NCBI GenBank assembly: GCA_964058845.1
Contig: CAXKVR010000128.1
Span: 1-64,000 of the forward strand
Length of the DNA stretch: 64,000 bases
Direction: 5' to 3'
Source: Carex sylvatica
Taxonomy: Eukaryota; Streptophyta; Magnoliopsida; Poales; Cyperaceae
The position numbers and the translations under genes were made by a program. Below, one piece after another: positions 47,470 through 58,990 of this stretch; the first letter of the stretch is position 1, and each line of letters begins with the position of its first letter. The notes below the pieces were generated by a model. The model was not told where the DNA came from. It saw only the letters and a list, made by a program, of their open reading frames with translations, and searched no databases.

Positions 47470-47967
47470 ACATACCCGAACAGATGACCTTGATTTCTTT
47501 TTTGTTACATCATGTGACATACAATCAGTGGCATCATTGGTTTCTTTCTCATTGCAATTGATTTCGAGCTTCCTTTTCTCCTTCAACTGCAGTACATTAT
47601 CGGTGTTCACCACCCCATCGGTGAAAACTTGACTCTCGCATTGTTGGTTGACACTGACATCAAAATATGAGTATGACATGGCATGCGGGTCTTCTGCCAT
47701 GCATTCCATGCCTTGTTGGTGGCTCTCGTTACCAAGAGAAGGGAGGAAGGAGCAATTGATAGGATTTGACTCGTAGAAATTACATGGATAAGCATTGTAA
47801 AACTCCAGGTTGGGAACAGAGTTACATGAAGAATCCTTATGGAGAGGTAAGAATTTGGGTTGCATTGGAATGGATTGATTGAAGTATTGCGAATTCAGCC
47901 ATTGGAGCATTATTTCTGGCTCATCGGCGCAAATATTTTGTTCATATGCTACTGCACAGTGATCCAT
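46242..47967 (-). CDS. RSL-class bHLH transcription factor (root-hair type), five exons
   Basis: RSL proteins (RHD6/RSL group) are nuclear activators of root-hair growth that act as bHLH dimers. Exons: 47476-47967, 47201-47380, 47030-47095, 46884-46949, 46242-46298; all phase 0 with GT-AG, 286 residues. Seen: divergent N-terminus, KRKLE and KKKSRSSVR basic patches, Ser/Asn-rich linker, then SQSLYARKRR (basic), LRILQNLVPNGTKVDISTML (helix 1-loop), EEAVLYVNFLQMQIKLLSSDD (helix 2 onward) and LWMYAPLAYNG, the RSL hallmark. Odd: the basic region reads RRAKINQRL where the family has RRE(R/K)INERL, so the E-box-contacting Glu is Ala (residue ~228). A one-base insertion relative to the right arm places a stop just after AYNGV. 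Class II (RSL2/RSL4-like) is my best guess. Confidence 0.92.
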
Positions 47968-48621
47968 TTCTTCAAACCTTTTTTGGGACTTTTTTAATTG
48001 GGAGTAGAATTAGATCAATGCATGTTATGTCTCTTTGGGGTGTTGATATTTATACTCTGCTGCTCAAGATAAGTCTGAGCGGTCTTATTTGACTAAATGT
48101 TACAAAAAAAATATAAATATTCAATGTAAAAAATGTATTCAATTTCTTAGTATTTAATTTTTTTTTATTAAATGTAAAAAATTATTCCTTTCTTAGTATT
48201 TAGTTTCGGGCTTTTCGGAGGAGGAAAAATAATTTTCACAGAGAGGCAAGATTAGTATGGGCTTGTAATTCTCTATATAATTTCAAAATTCAAGGGGGAC
48301 AGTTGCCTCCCCTATTTTACTGGATTCGTCCCCGGCTGAACTTGTAGGCATATCCGAGAATTTTGCCATGTTTTCTTGTGACAATTTGTGCCCTCATTCA
48401 TTAGGTTGTTTTTAAATATCTGATAATTCTGCCCTGCAAGTCCTCATTATTTTTCTCAATTAGATGTTTTTAAGGCTTTGAGGTTTTCTCTTTCCCTTCA
48501 CATTGTGATTGAAGTAGATCTCAATAGCTCATCTCTTTATTAGGTTCTCTAATTTTCAATAACATGCTCGGAAACATTTTCATCTAGTTCGTATGGGCAA
48601 TAGATCAACATTTTCATCTAG
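47968..48621. promoter_or_regulatory. bHLH promoter region, inside the palindrome spacer
   Basis: The minus strand has TATAAATA at 48047-48054, about 80 bases before the ATG, a good TATA box. The direct repeat AACATTTTCATCTAGTTC (48571, 48608) lies next to the right-arm boundary. This upstream DNA is single-copy: the right-arm gene copy has no equivalent. Confidence 0.7.
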
Positions 48622-48710
48622 TTCTTTCTAGCTTACATTCAAAACTCTTTGGACCATGGATTGATGCATATAAATGAATCAGGTTTTGATTTAGTATTTC
48701 AAAATTACAG

Positions 48711-50064
48711 GCACCCAGAAGGGATAAAGCTAGCAAAGAAGAGAGTAGCAAGGTAGAGTCAAGTTCATGCAGCTCAGAGGATGAATTGAACGGGGAATCA
48801 AATGCAAATTGTAATTCAAAAAATAATTCAAATAGCAAATCAAAGGCCAACAGGGGATGCCCAACAGCCTCCCAAAGCCTATATGCAAGGGTATGTTATC
48901 ATTATATAATAACTTAATTATCAAATCCTTGTACTGTTATAATATCCGTATAGTGTTTATTGGCCATTCCTAATTGATGTTCCCTCATTAAGCAGAAGCG
49001 GAGAGCGAAGATCAATCAGCGTCTGAGAATTCTACAAAATCTTGTACCGAATGGAACAAAGGTAGTTTGATTAAATTATTTATGCTTTTTTACTTTCCTT
49101 TTTGAAGAAACTGCTTTTAATGGATTGAATTTGATTGACAGGTTGACATCAGCACAATGTTGGAAGAGGCAGTTCTATATGTGAATTTCTTGCAAATGCA
49201 AATTAAGGTATCCGATATATATTAGTGTCAAACAGAAAATAATACAAAAATATATAATAATAAAAAGCTAAGCAAATATTATAATAACAACAAGGTAAGC
49301 ACTTTTTGCAAGGGTAAAAAGTGACTTTTCGCGATGGATTACCGTTATACACGTGTTTTTTCTATTAGTGACGGTACTTTTCACGACGAAGTACCGTCAT
49401 AAATGTGCTTTTTTTCTCACGAAAAGTGTCTACCTTGTTGTTGTGTACGTTGGTGTGTGTTGTGTTCATTAAGAGAGTTTGGTGAGCATAACTCTAAAAA
49501 CCTATTGAATTGGCTTGATCAAGTGATAAATCCAAACCATTGAATCTGATCTACATCACAAGTAAAGCATGTAAATGCAAAATTTTAAACGTTTCGAATT
49601 CAATTAGAACAAATTTAGTCAACTGGTAAAAAAGTTACCTTCGTACAGTTATTTTATAAGTTCTTTTATGCATTTATTTTCCATAATTTTTTTAACGGTT
49701 GACTTTGTATAAAATGAAATTGAAATTTTTAAAATTTTGCATGTACATGATTCACTTGTGAAGTAGATTGGTTTTGAGTTGTTTGAATCCATCGTTTGAA
49801 TCCAATCCGATAGATTTTCAATGTTGTACTCACCAAATCTCTTGGTGAGCACAACACATGCTAGCTTTGCTCAAAAAGACTATATATCTCTTATATAAAT
49901 ATATGTTAGTTTTGGTACATACCTTTTTTGTATTAATTTTTTTGAACGTTTGGTTAATCCAGCTTCTGAGTTCAGACGATCTATGGATGTATGCTCCTCT
50001 TGCCTATAACGGAGTCAACATTAACATTGATGACAGTATATATATGTCAATAGCTAGTAATTAA
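48711..50064 (+). pseudogene. Second, inverted copy of bHLH exons 2-5 without exon 1
   Basis: Exons 48711-48890, 48996-49061, 49142-49207 and 49963-50064 keep all splice sites and the open frame. Changes from the left copy include RRDK for RRAK, SSEDE for SSDDE and SKANR for SNANR. The basic region has the same RRAKINQRL. The last exon lacks the extra T of the left copy and continues NINIDDSIYMSIASN before its stop. There is no start codon exon or promoter, so by itself it is a truncated copy. The open frame after duplication suggests a recent event, gene conversion or hidden use. Confidence 0.9.
49275..49449. mobile_element. MITE in the right arm only
   Basis: ACAACAAGGTAAGCACTTTT returns inverted as AAAAGTGTCTACCTTGTTGT. 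The left arm has the empty site (GCTGAGCAAAGTTGGTGTG), so the insertion came after the duplication. It lies in intron 4 of the truncated bHLH copy. Confidence 0.8.
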
Positions 50065-51085
50065 CTTCAGTAACAAAATGGTGGAGAGTTGACACGAATG
50101 AGGGAGGAATAAACAAATACAAATAATTTATTTACTTTTTCTTGCTGTGATGTTTTCGTTTTTCTTTGTTTCTATATTTGAACTTCTCAAAAATATCAAA
50201 AGAGTAATGATCAGAATGATCCAAGTGACTTCTTACATATTGGATTCTTTTTCACTTAGTTTTCTTGTAAGCTCTGTAATATAGGAATATGGTGGCGAAG
50301 TTTATAAATACGATTCATACTGAGTGTCAACAATTTTACACTAATTTCGCTTCTATTATACTTGTTGAGAGAGCCCTCGTCGCTTAAAGAAAATGTACCT
50401 TCTTGAAGATATATACCTGATAAATCCAATTCTAAAGCCATGGTAAAGGTCAATTCAAACGGTACCAATTCGATCTACGTCCCTGTTTAAATTGTACTAT
50501 ATTTTGGGAGGGGATTATGTCCGAAGCCATTGGGACTATATCACCGTCCAAAGTATTTTTTATCCATCTGATTAAGTTAACTATTTTAAATATTTGAGAT
50601 TGTAAATGGTCCCCAAAACTTATAAGGAAATAATTTGTATTCCTTATTTACTATGTAAATCAAACACAAGAAAATATAAAATAGAAATATTGCAGTGCTA
50701 GATAATTATCTCCCCACTTGTACGTGCATGTAGTCATGAGAACAAAACAAAGAAAGAGATAAAAGATAAAGATCACGAATGTCTATACTCGTTTTGAAGA
50801 AATGAAGAAAACATTGAATATCACAAAAAGTTTCAACGGATCTTCAAAACCACGCACTCCAATTTTATTCAAACAAAGAATTTTAATAGTTTCTTTATTT
50901 AACATGATTTAGAAAAGAATAATAAATTTAAAAGCTAATTATATTTTGAGTAATAATTCTATACTTGATCTTTCTGCTTCTGTAACATTATGCAAACTAC
51001 ATACATGATTTAATCATTAAAAATAATATATGAACTGTTTGAATGTATATATGATTTTTTCAGACAAAAAGAACAAACATATTTT

Positions 51086-51469
51086 GGGAAAATTGTGTCC
51101 ATGCCACTACAAAACTTCTAATTTTGAAAAATGCCACTACATACTTTGAATTCACGCCAATGCCATCACAAAGTTGGTTTACTTCTAATTTTGCCATTAT
51201 TATACAATTTTTATACTATTTTGATTAAAAAATAATCTGAGAAATTCTGTTTTGAAATACGTATTTATGTATTTCCGATTATACCCCTCAATTAAAATGA
51301 ATACACAGTTATGCTATTATCATTTTTTAATCAAAATAGTATAAAAATTGTATAATAATGGCAAAATTAGAAGTAAATCAACTTTGTGATGGCATTGGCG
51401 TGAATTCAAAGTATGTAGTGGCATTTTTCAAAATTAAGGGTTTTGTAGTGGCATGGACACAATTTTCCC
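51086..51469. mobile_element. MULE-type MITE (384 bp) in the right arm only
   Basis: Ends GGGAAAATTGTGTCCATGCC and its inverse. The target duplication is ACATATTTT / ATATATTTT. Long arms (ATACAATTTTTATACTATTTTG / its complement) almost close the palindrome. The empty site is present in the left arm at about 45160. Confidence 0.88.
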
Positions 51470-52425
51470 ATATATTTTTGGTACATATTAACAAGATAAT
51501 TAAGCTACATCAAAATGATGAATTACTATGAATTCAATCATTTAGAATTATGTTTGACTAATAAAGATATATTATTAGTTGAAATGGTAATTAAATATTT
51601 AGAAGTAAATATTGAACGCTAGAAGTAGAACTCAATGAGATACAAAAATATAGAACTAAAACTTTGTAATATTATTGGTCTTCTTTTAATTACTTTGGAC
51701 TATTTTATGAAAAATAGAAGAGTTGATGGTTAAATATATATAAATGCAAACTTTAAAATTTAAATAAAGAGAAATGAAAAGAAAAATGACCGGCCAAAGC
51801 CACGCGGCATGTGGTTGGTGAAACACCTTGTTAAATTAACTTAATTTAAAAGGCTTCTTCTCTTTCCCTCTCCCGTAAAAGAAAGAAGAAAAAAGAAGAG
51901 AACCAAATAAACGGGAGAAAAAAAAAAGAGAAATTAAAGGAAAAGAAAACATAAGAGTTTCTCTCTTGCTGACTGATGCGATCGAATCGATGGTTGTGTA
52001 TGTTCTTTGTCTTTCTCAGCCATGTTATGCAGCTATTGGGTATAATTATAAGAAAGACTAATGACACATAATGATTAGGAAGAACAGACTATTAGTGACT
52101 TCACATGTTGTCCTACGATATCAGATGCAGAGTTATTGGATTAGTCTGAGATTTATGATTAGAAATTCAATCATAACTTGCTATGCATTTTAAATATTTT
52201 ATTGACTGCATTGATTGAAATGTTGCATCATACGCATAGTTTAATAAAAATGAATCTGAATTACATGTAAGTATGTTGATCGTCATGTTCATATTGTTTA
52301 TCGATTGATTGATTTTTATTACAAATGATTGATTGAGATTTGAGATCACAGTGAATGAATTGATTGAATATGAAATACTGTAATGCTTGAACTTGTATTT
52401 AGTGGAGAAAAAGAATTGATATATT

Positions 52426-53430
52426 GTAATGTCTAGCTAGCTACTAGACTTTACTTCATGACCCTTATATGCATATGATGAAGGACCCCCTCTAAATTCA
52501 GTACCGATTGGATAGGAGATATTTAATAAATGTTTATTATGACTGTAGGACTAATTAACTATGGTAACTGTCTTATCATTGATTTTCTTTCTGATAATGA
52601 CAATATAGTAATATTGATTTCGTATTAGTACTGTTAACAAATTGTCAGAATAGTTAAAATAGTATAATACTTGACAAGACATACACATGCTATAATATCT
52701 ATTACTGTTATCAGACTAGTAATTGTAAAGTTAAGAAATCAAACATTAGCAGATTTAGTGGTTGTAAAGATTACGTCTCAAACATTCCATACTTTATGGT
52801 TTAAAAGATTTTGATCCAAACTATTTATTCTTATAAAATGTTTGAAGTTTTAATTTATTTATGTAATTTTTGTTGTTCAATTGAATACTGTTATTGAGCA
52901 TTTGTATTCGTCATTACGAAATGAATTGTTAGTTTCTCGTGTGCAGATTTTATTCTGGATATAAATTTTCTTCGAATCCAATAATTTGAGTGGCACTCAG
53001 CACTGAGGATTAATTTATTATTTCTCACTCGCTTTCTCCTGTAGGATTTACAGGTTTATTATACGAAGACAGAGAAACGCTTTTAGAATTATAATTAATA
53101 GCAGGGCCAACTAAAGATATGAAATTTGGTTATGTTATCTGATAGAGTATAGAGAATATTTCTCTAGCATCATCTACTATAAATGGTTAGATAATTCTTA
53201 TAAATTAAATTGGGATATGGTAAAAATAACATATGATATTAACACTGCATACAAAAGATCTATGCTTTGTGTTACATATATTGAATAATAAATATAAGGT
53301 CGTAGAATTGTTGCACCATCCGGATCAGGGGTGTGACAGCTTCAAGTGTGTTTTTTTTTTTCTTAGGAGTACAAATTTTATATCTCCTTTGAAACAGGGA
53401 CGATTGGGGAATGTTGATGTGGGGTCCACG
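52426..53430. other. Intergenic, no gene
   Basis: AT-rich sequence. GGGTGTGACA at 53329-53338 resembles an LTR end, but no partner end or target duplication was found. Confidence 0.4.
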
Positions 53431-54090
53431 ATTGAGGATAAATACTTACAAGTATAGGTATAAATACTTGCACGATGAGGTATAAATACTTGTGGAACGA
53501 TGATTCCGAAAATATGTCATCATGGATCTCATTTGAAAGATAAAATTGTGTAGAATACATTCATGGTTTTAGATTCACAGAATTCCTCATTGATCGTGAG
53601 AAATATAGACGACATTGAAAAAAGAAACCCACCTCTAAAAACGTGTATGATTCTTCTCCCCATATAGTTTGAGTGGTTCGCCCATATAGTCATATCAAGT
53701 TAGACATGCAAATATTAATATCTTAGTTTGTAAGTATTAATTTATTATTTTCTAAGTATTTATACCTATGAATTTAATTAAACTTGAAAGACCACGGTGT
53801 TTTGAATAAATTTAATTAAACTAGTTAGTTAAGTTAGTTTATGGAAGTTAAACACGATTGGAGATAAATACTTACAAGTATAGGTATAAATACTTGCACG
53901 ATGATGTATAAATACTTGTGTGACGATGAGTCCGAAAGCATGTCATCATGGATCTCATTTGAAAAATAAAATTGCGTAAAATATGTTCGTGATTTTAAAT
54001 TCGCAAAATTCCTTATAGATCGTGAGAAATGTTGACGATATTGAAAAAATAAAAAAAAACCACCTTAAAAATGTGTATAGAAAATTTAAG
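53431..54090 (+). repeat. Tandem array B, two further units
   Basis: Units at about 53440-53650 and 53870-54085 with GATGAGTCCGAAAGCATGTC, CATGGATCTCATTTGAAA and ATCGTGAGAAATGTTGACG. The family is that of 38736-39560. Confidence 0.78.
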
Positions 54091-54321
54091 AAATGGGGAT
54101 GATGGGAGATGGGAGTGAAAAATTTCATATAATTATTCATATTTTTTACCACAAGAATAAAATTAAGATGTTTATCCCATGACGTATAGAAAAAATAGAA
54201 AATTAAGAAAATGGAAAACTAAACATAGAGAAGAGAAAAAGAAGAAGCTTTTCAAGAATAGTACCTACAACAGTTCCAAATTCTTCCCGATAATTTAAGT
54301 ATAATTAAAGAGCACTACAGG

Positions 54322-55192
54322 TAGGGGTGGCTACGAATTGAACTTATTCTAGATTTGAGTTTGGTTTGAATAAGATTCGAACCGAACCTGGTTTGATTCG
54401 TTTTCAATCGAATTAATTGCAAACTACACATTTTTTGAATTGAACACGAATCAAATCACAAACTAAATTATTTTTTAGCAACCCTAGTTATACCGATAGT
54501 TTATACATTAATTTTTTCTCGCAGAACAAAATTCACATGACTTCCTTTTACCGGTATGAAATATGTGTTTTTAAGTTGAAAAATTATTCATGAAAAAATA
54601 CATTACAACAAATAATCGTAAAAATAGGATTAAGTACAAGAACTAAAATATGCAGTAAAACAAGTAATCGTACCTCGAATGCTCAATCGATCAAACCCTC
54701 GATCGGATCATCTAATGAAGTGAGAATCCGAAAGGTAGAGAAGGCGGAGGAGAGACAGCCGAAGAGAGAGGAGAGACAGCTGTTTAGGCAGGAGAAAGGA
54801 GTGACGGCCAGAGAGATAACCAATCGCCGAGAGCGTCGGCTAGATTTTAAAGCAAGAAGGAGAGTGAGTTAAGGAGAGGCGGAGAGAGAACTAGGTTATT
54901 GAGATTTGAGAGCAATAGAGCGTCGGCTAAGTTAAATTATAACTCTCTATCTTGGATTTTAATTTCATCAGGTAAATGAACGACCGATGTTATTATGAGA
55001 TTCGAACTATAAAAGTTCGCGAACCCATTTCGATCGAACCAGGCTAGGTTTGAGTTTAGTTTGAATTAATTTTGAATCGAATCTGGTTTGGTTCATTTCA
55101 ATTTGAACTCATTTCGAATTAAATTAAACTCGAATCAAATCCGAATCAAACCCGAATCGAATCACAAACTACGAATTTGTTTGCCAGCCCTA
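54322..55192. mobile_element. Non-autonomous hAT element of a second family (871 bp)
   Basis: Ends TAGGGGTGGCTACGAATT and, inverted, TAGGGCTGGCAAACAAATTC. The target duplication is ACTACAGG (54314-54321, 55193-55200). Subterminal GAATCGAA/TTCGATT motifs are dense. A GC- and purine-rich block at 54720-54905 (GGCGGAGGAGAGACAGCC) stands out and could be captured host sequence. No transposase. Confidence 0.88.
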
Positions 55193-55200
55193 ACTACAGG

Positions 55201-55677
55201 TAATGACCAGGAAAGTTATACTGTATCCAAAATCTATGCAGCCTTTTGTGCAGCTGCACTACGAACACCAATAGTTCCCAGTACTGGAGCACTCTCCAAT
55301 GGTCAAAATTTTTAGCAACCCTCACAATTATCTCTCTACCAACTGCTTTAGACATGCTTGTTTGTGTGTATGTTATAAGTAAGGAAATTAATTATTTTAA
55401 TTAATTACAAGATTAAATATTTATTTTAAATATATTATTTAATTTTTATTTTAATAAATGATAAAATGGACATTTTATAAATAATTTTTATGATAAAAGT
55501 TGGGTAAGTTTGTGTGTTTTTGAAATTTTAAAAAATAAACATGATATTAAGAATTTTAGAGAAGGAAATACATAATTTCGAGAATTTTAAGAAGCCCACA
55601 TAAAAAATTCCACCTAAAAACTTCAATCTTTTACAATAAACAAAGTTGAAATAATCTTAAAAAAATTAAGAAATTGA
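55201..55677. other. Intergenic, no gene
   Basis: AT-rich. 55480-55610 shares short blocks with 3620-3740 (a GATATTA...AATTTTAGAG motif). Confidence 0.4.
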
Positions 55678-55813
55678 GAACTAGTCTTTAGTCTAGTGGC
55701 AAATGCAAAGATCTATGCGTGAGATATTGTGGGTTCGAAATATAAATGGAAAATTTCTTTGTGGATATTGCATAGTTAAATGGGGCTTGATCTTCAACTT
55801 TTTAAAATAAAAT
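55678..55813 (+). mobile_element. tRNA-derived SINE (136 bp)
   Basis: A box TTAGTCTAGTGGCAAATG, B box GTGGGTTCGAAAT, A-rich end. The 17 bp target duplication is AAAAATTAAGAAATTGA (55661-55677, 55814-55830). Confidence 0.85.
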
Positions 55814-55830
55814 AAAAATTAAGAAATTGA

Positions 55831-56264
55831 AAAATGTTCAAAAAGATGGGAAAAAAAATTAAGGCTATATATGGTAGAAAATGAAAGAAAGCGATGGAAA
55901 GTAATGAGTTCTTATGAATCAATATTGAAAATGTAAATAACATCGATCTCTTCTTTTGCACATCTTATCTATCATTTTCTTGAAAATACTAAACGAAGTA
56001 TAGATCTTAAGAAAATATATTCCACAATTTTCAAGTTTTATCCATACCTCATGCGGCTCTTAGACTTTGTCATGTCACACATGTCAAATTGTTTTTGCAG
56101 AAACATGCATAACGGCATCCATCCTCTAAGATATCTCATATTTTGTCGAATTTTTAATTGATAGAAAATCATAAGAATTAATAATTAAAAATAAATCAGT
56201 AGAAATATTTTTTTCAAAATATATAAGAGAACAGCCATTAAGTGGTTCTTATGAATCAATATTG
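55831..56264. other. Intergenic, no gene; start of a local duplication
   Basis: 56036-56140 (ATACCTCATGCGGCTCTTAG, CATGCATAACGGCATCCATC) has a diverged second copy at 57246-57510. Confidence 0.45.
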
Positions 56265-56910
56265 AAAATGATTTGATAATTAAATTTAGTGAATTAAGTG
56301 GTTTCTTTAGTAAATGAATATTTAGTTTTTAGTTCGTTAAATTAAATTACTAATATTTTTTAATTTTAATTACTTATAAATGTTGCACTGCATGTTAAAA
56401 TACGACATACTAAATCATGTCGTGTCATTAAATGTATTGTATTTATCTCTGAAAAGTGTGATGTGCTTTAGTATGTCCGAAACACAACACCCGTGTTGTG
56501 TCATGTTTTGAATGAGTGCCATTTTTAGTTTGTCCATAACACAACACGACATGATATGTTTGAAACATGGTACATGTCATGTGTGTTGGAACACGTGTCA
56601 TGTGTGTTGTGTTTCCACATTTTCAAAACATGACACGCTATGTTTGAAACACATGCCATGCCAATACAATAAAATTTCTAAACGTGCCATGATGTATAGT
56701 ACTGGAGATAAACGCAACACGTTTAACAGCATATCACGATTGAATAAGTCGTGTTTTGACATACGTTACAAGATTAACAAACAATTAAACTAAAAACTAT
56801 TGCTAATTTAATTTAACTAATTAAAAAATATTCATTTATTAAAAATCAGCATATCATTATAAAAAAATTCACTTAATCACTAAGTATAATTATCACATCA
56901 TTACTACAAA
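56265..56910. mobile_element. Foldback element with GTGTCATG repeats inside
   Basis: Arms of over 100 bp: GATAATTAAATTTAGTGAAT and AAATGAATATTTAGTTTTTA at the left return inverted at 56820-56905. The centre (56395-56740) is filled with GTGTTGTGTCATG / ACATGACACG motifs. The target duplication was not resolved. The 93-codon frame here is repeat-derived. Confidence 0.65.
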
Positions 56911-57699
56911 ATTGTTAATAGAAAAATGATTTTTTTCCCTTGAGGAGCAGGTAAACTAAAGAGTTTTTATTTTATATTAGTGTAGATCTAATATATAAGC
57001 ATCTTAAAATGAATTAAACAGTCCAGATACATTAACTCAAAAGATTTTTTTTTAGTTAATGAAGAGAATCCGAATTCCTCATTTGACTAGCTTATCAGAT
57101 TCTTTTTTGAGTTAATGCAGACTATTCTAGCTTATCTTGCATTCTTGCTTAACAATATACAAGTACTACTAAATCTAAAGAAATCATTCAAAGCATTTTT
57201 CTTTTTTAATAATTAGCTCTGTTTTATTTTCAGCCTACAAAGTTGTATCCGTACCTCATGCGGCCCTTAAACTTTGTCATGTGAGTATGTGACGGATGCC
57301 ACTCTGTTGCTTTTTAAATATGAGAGCATAATTATGTTATTTAAAATTTAACTGTTAAAATTTTTTATACACGAATAGCAACACAAATGAACGGTCGAAT
57401 TTAGAATAACAAAATCCTGCCCTTCTATTAGAAAATTAAGCAGCGGAGTTAGGCGCAGTATGTGACAGGCATGTCAATTGAGTTTGCGGAGACATGCATG
57501 ACGACTTCCATCCATTGCAGGCGATACATTAATTAACACATGGCATCTCATTTGACTATCTTATCTTGCTCAACAATATACAACTTTTTGTTTTTTTGAA
57601 AACACAATATACAACTTACAAGTACTAGCAGGTGACAGTTTTGAGTACAAGTACTACTAGTACAACTTACCACAAGTACTACTAGTACAGTAGTACTTA
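56911..57699. other. Intergenic repeats, no gene
   Basis: 57005-57120 has motifs of the CTGCATTAACTC MITE family. 57246-57510 repeats 56036-56140. CAAGTACTACTAGTACA is repeated at 57646-57690. Confidence 0.45.
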
Positions 57700-58325
57700 T
57701 CTAGCTTATCTTTTACTCTCTCTTTATTTTTTTTTAATATGTTCACACTTTTCAGAAATTTCTTTTAATATGTTCTCTTTTCAGAAAATGTAAGTTCAGT
57801 TTGGGGAGACATACATGTCGACATCCATCCATTTGCTCTCCTCGGTTATCGCAAGAGCAATTTATATTCTCTGCATTAAAGCACCGTTTGAATTTAGATC
57901 CTATCTGTTTATTACATATTATCATAAATTTTAAAGAGAACTAGCTAGTGCATTACAGACGGAAACTAATTAATTTGAATTTTGTTCGGACGGTCGGAAA
58001 ATAAACTAAAACAATGCGTTAATGAGGAGAATGCAAACTCCCATGACAATATACAGTACACATTCCAAGCATCCTTTGTTTTCGTTTCATTTGATTTTCA
58101 TTTCCGTCTTTTGTTCCAAGCATCTTCCGTCTTTTTTTCTTTTTCTTTTTTGAAAAGTGGGTCTCACCAGTTTTATTAGAAAGTAATAGATTTTTTTAAC
58201 AAAATTCGGTACTTAAGCAAGTACCAGCAACTAAGTAATGAAATCAGAGGACCTTTAGCTCTGGTATTACAAATGATCAACTAGCCTAGTACAGAAAAAA
58301 AAAAAAAAAAAACAGTCACAGAATC
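57700..58325. repeat. Segmental direct duplication, copy 1
   Basis: Nearly identical to 61605-62225 (for example TAAGTTCAGTTTGG, CATACATGTCGACATCC, ACTAGCTAGTGCATTACAG). It includes the 3' part of the retroposon whose complete copy is at 62049-62338. It contains ATGTCGACAT at 57815-57824. Confidence 0.9.
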
Positions 58326-58990
58326 ATTAATGTCTTGAATCTGGTTTTTAATAAATTTACTATATTGTCTACGTGTAATTATAAAAGATAATTGCGATAA
58401 TTTTTTCTACCAATAGAATGTCGACATCATTTGACACATTAATTTATTATTATTTTTAAAAAAATATCTTAATTCGTTTAATGCATCCCGAGGCGACGAC
58501 TTTTGAAACTAGAGATGTTTACGGATATAATACAGTTCGGATAGAAGTATATTTATTTATATCCGTTGAAAATAAATATTATTCATATTTTTTTATTTGA
58601 TAAAAAATATTTTTCCGTACTCCCGTATTTTTATTTATTGACGTTACACAAGTAATAATATTCTATTATTATTTTTGAAAGATCATCATAATTCATTTGT
58701 TGCACGATGAGAGGACGACTTTGAAACTAGAGATGTTTATTGGTATAATACCGTTCGATGGAAGTATTTTAATATCTACTATTGCGAATACATATTATCC
58801 GTATTGTGTTTATTTGATAAAATATAAGTTTTTTCTGTACTCTCATATTTTTATTTATTGAAGTTGCACAAGTAATAATATTCTATTATTATTAAAGAAA
58901 ATCATCTCTTTAATCATCTTAATTCATTTGTTACGCTACAAAACGACAACTTTGAAACTAAAGATTTTGATAGATATATATGACAGCTAC
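58326..58990 (-). repeat. Composite repeat and inverted array-A units
   Basis: CAATAGAATGTCGACATCAT (58411) is the composite-repeat block. 58490-58990, on the minus strand, contains two array-A units (TGCACAACAAATGAATTATG type). Confidence 0.7.

Larger units (their letters stand above)
48622..52425. repeat. Right arm of large inverted duplication (about 3.8 kb)
   Basis: Inverted partner of 44195-47469. It is longer because of MITEs at about 49275-49449 and 51086-51469. The inner edge (TTCTTTCTAGC) lies a few bases inside intron 1 of the bHLH gene, so the duplication excludes exon 1. Confidence 0.95.

Noticed and set aside
47241..47561. Leu/Ser-rich frame MAFDLLFELFFELQ and its mirror at 48614-48850
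   Set aside because: Antisense of bHLH exon 2 in each arm of the palindrome.
53320..53338. GGGTGTGACA as the end of another solo LTR
   Set aside because: No partner terminus or 5 bp duplication could be found.
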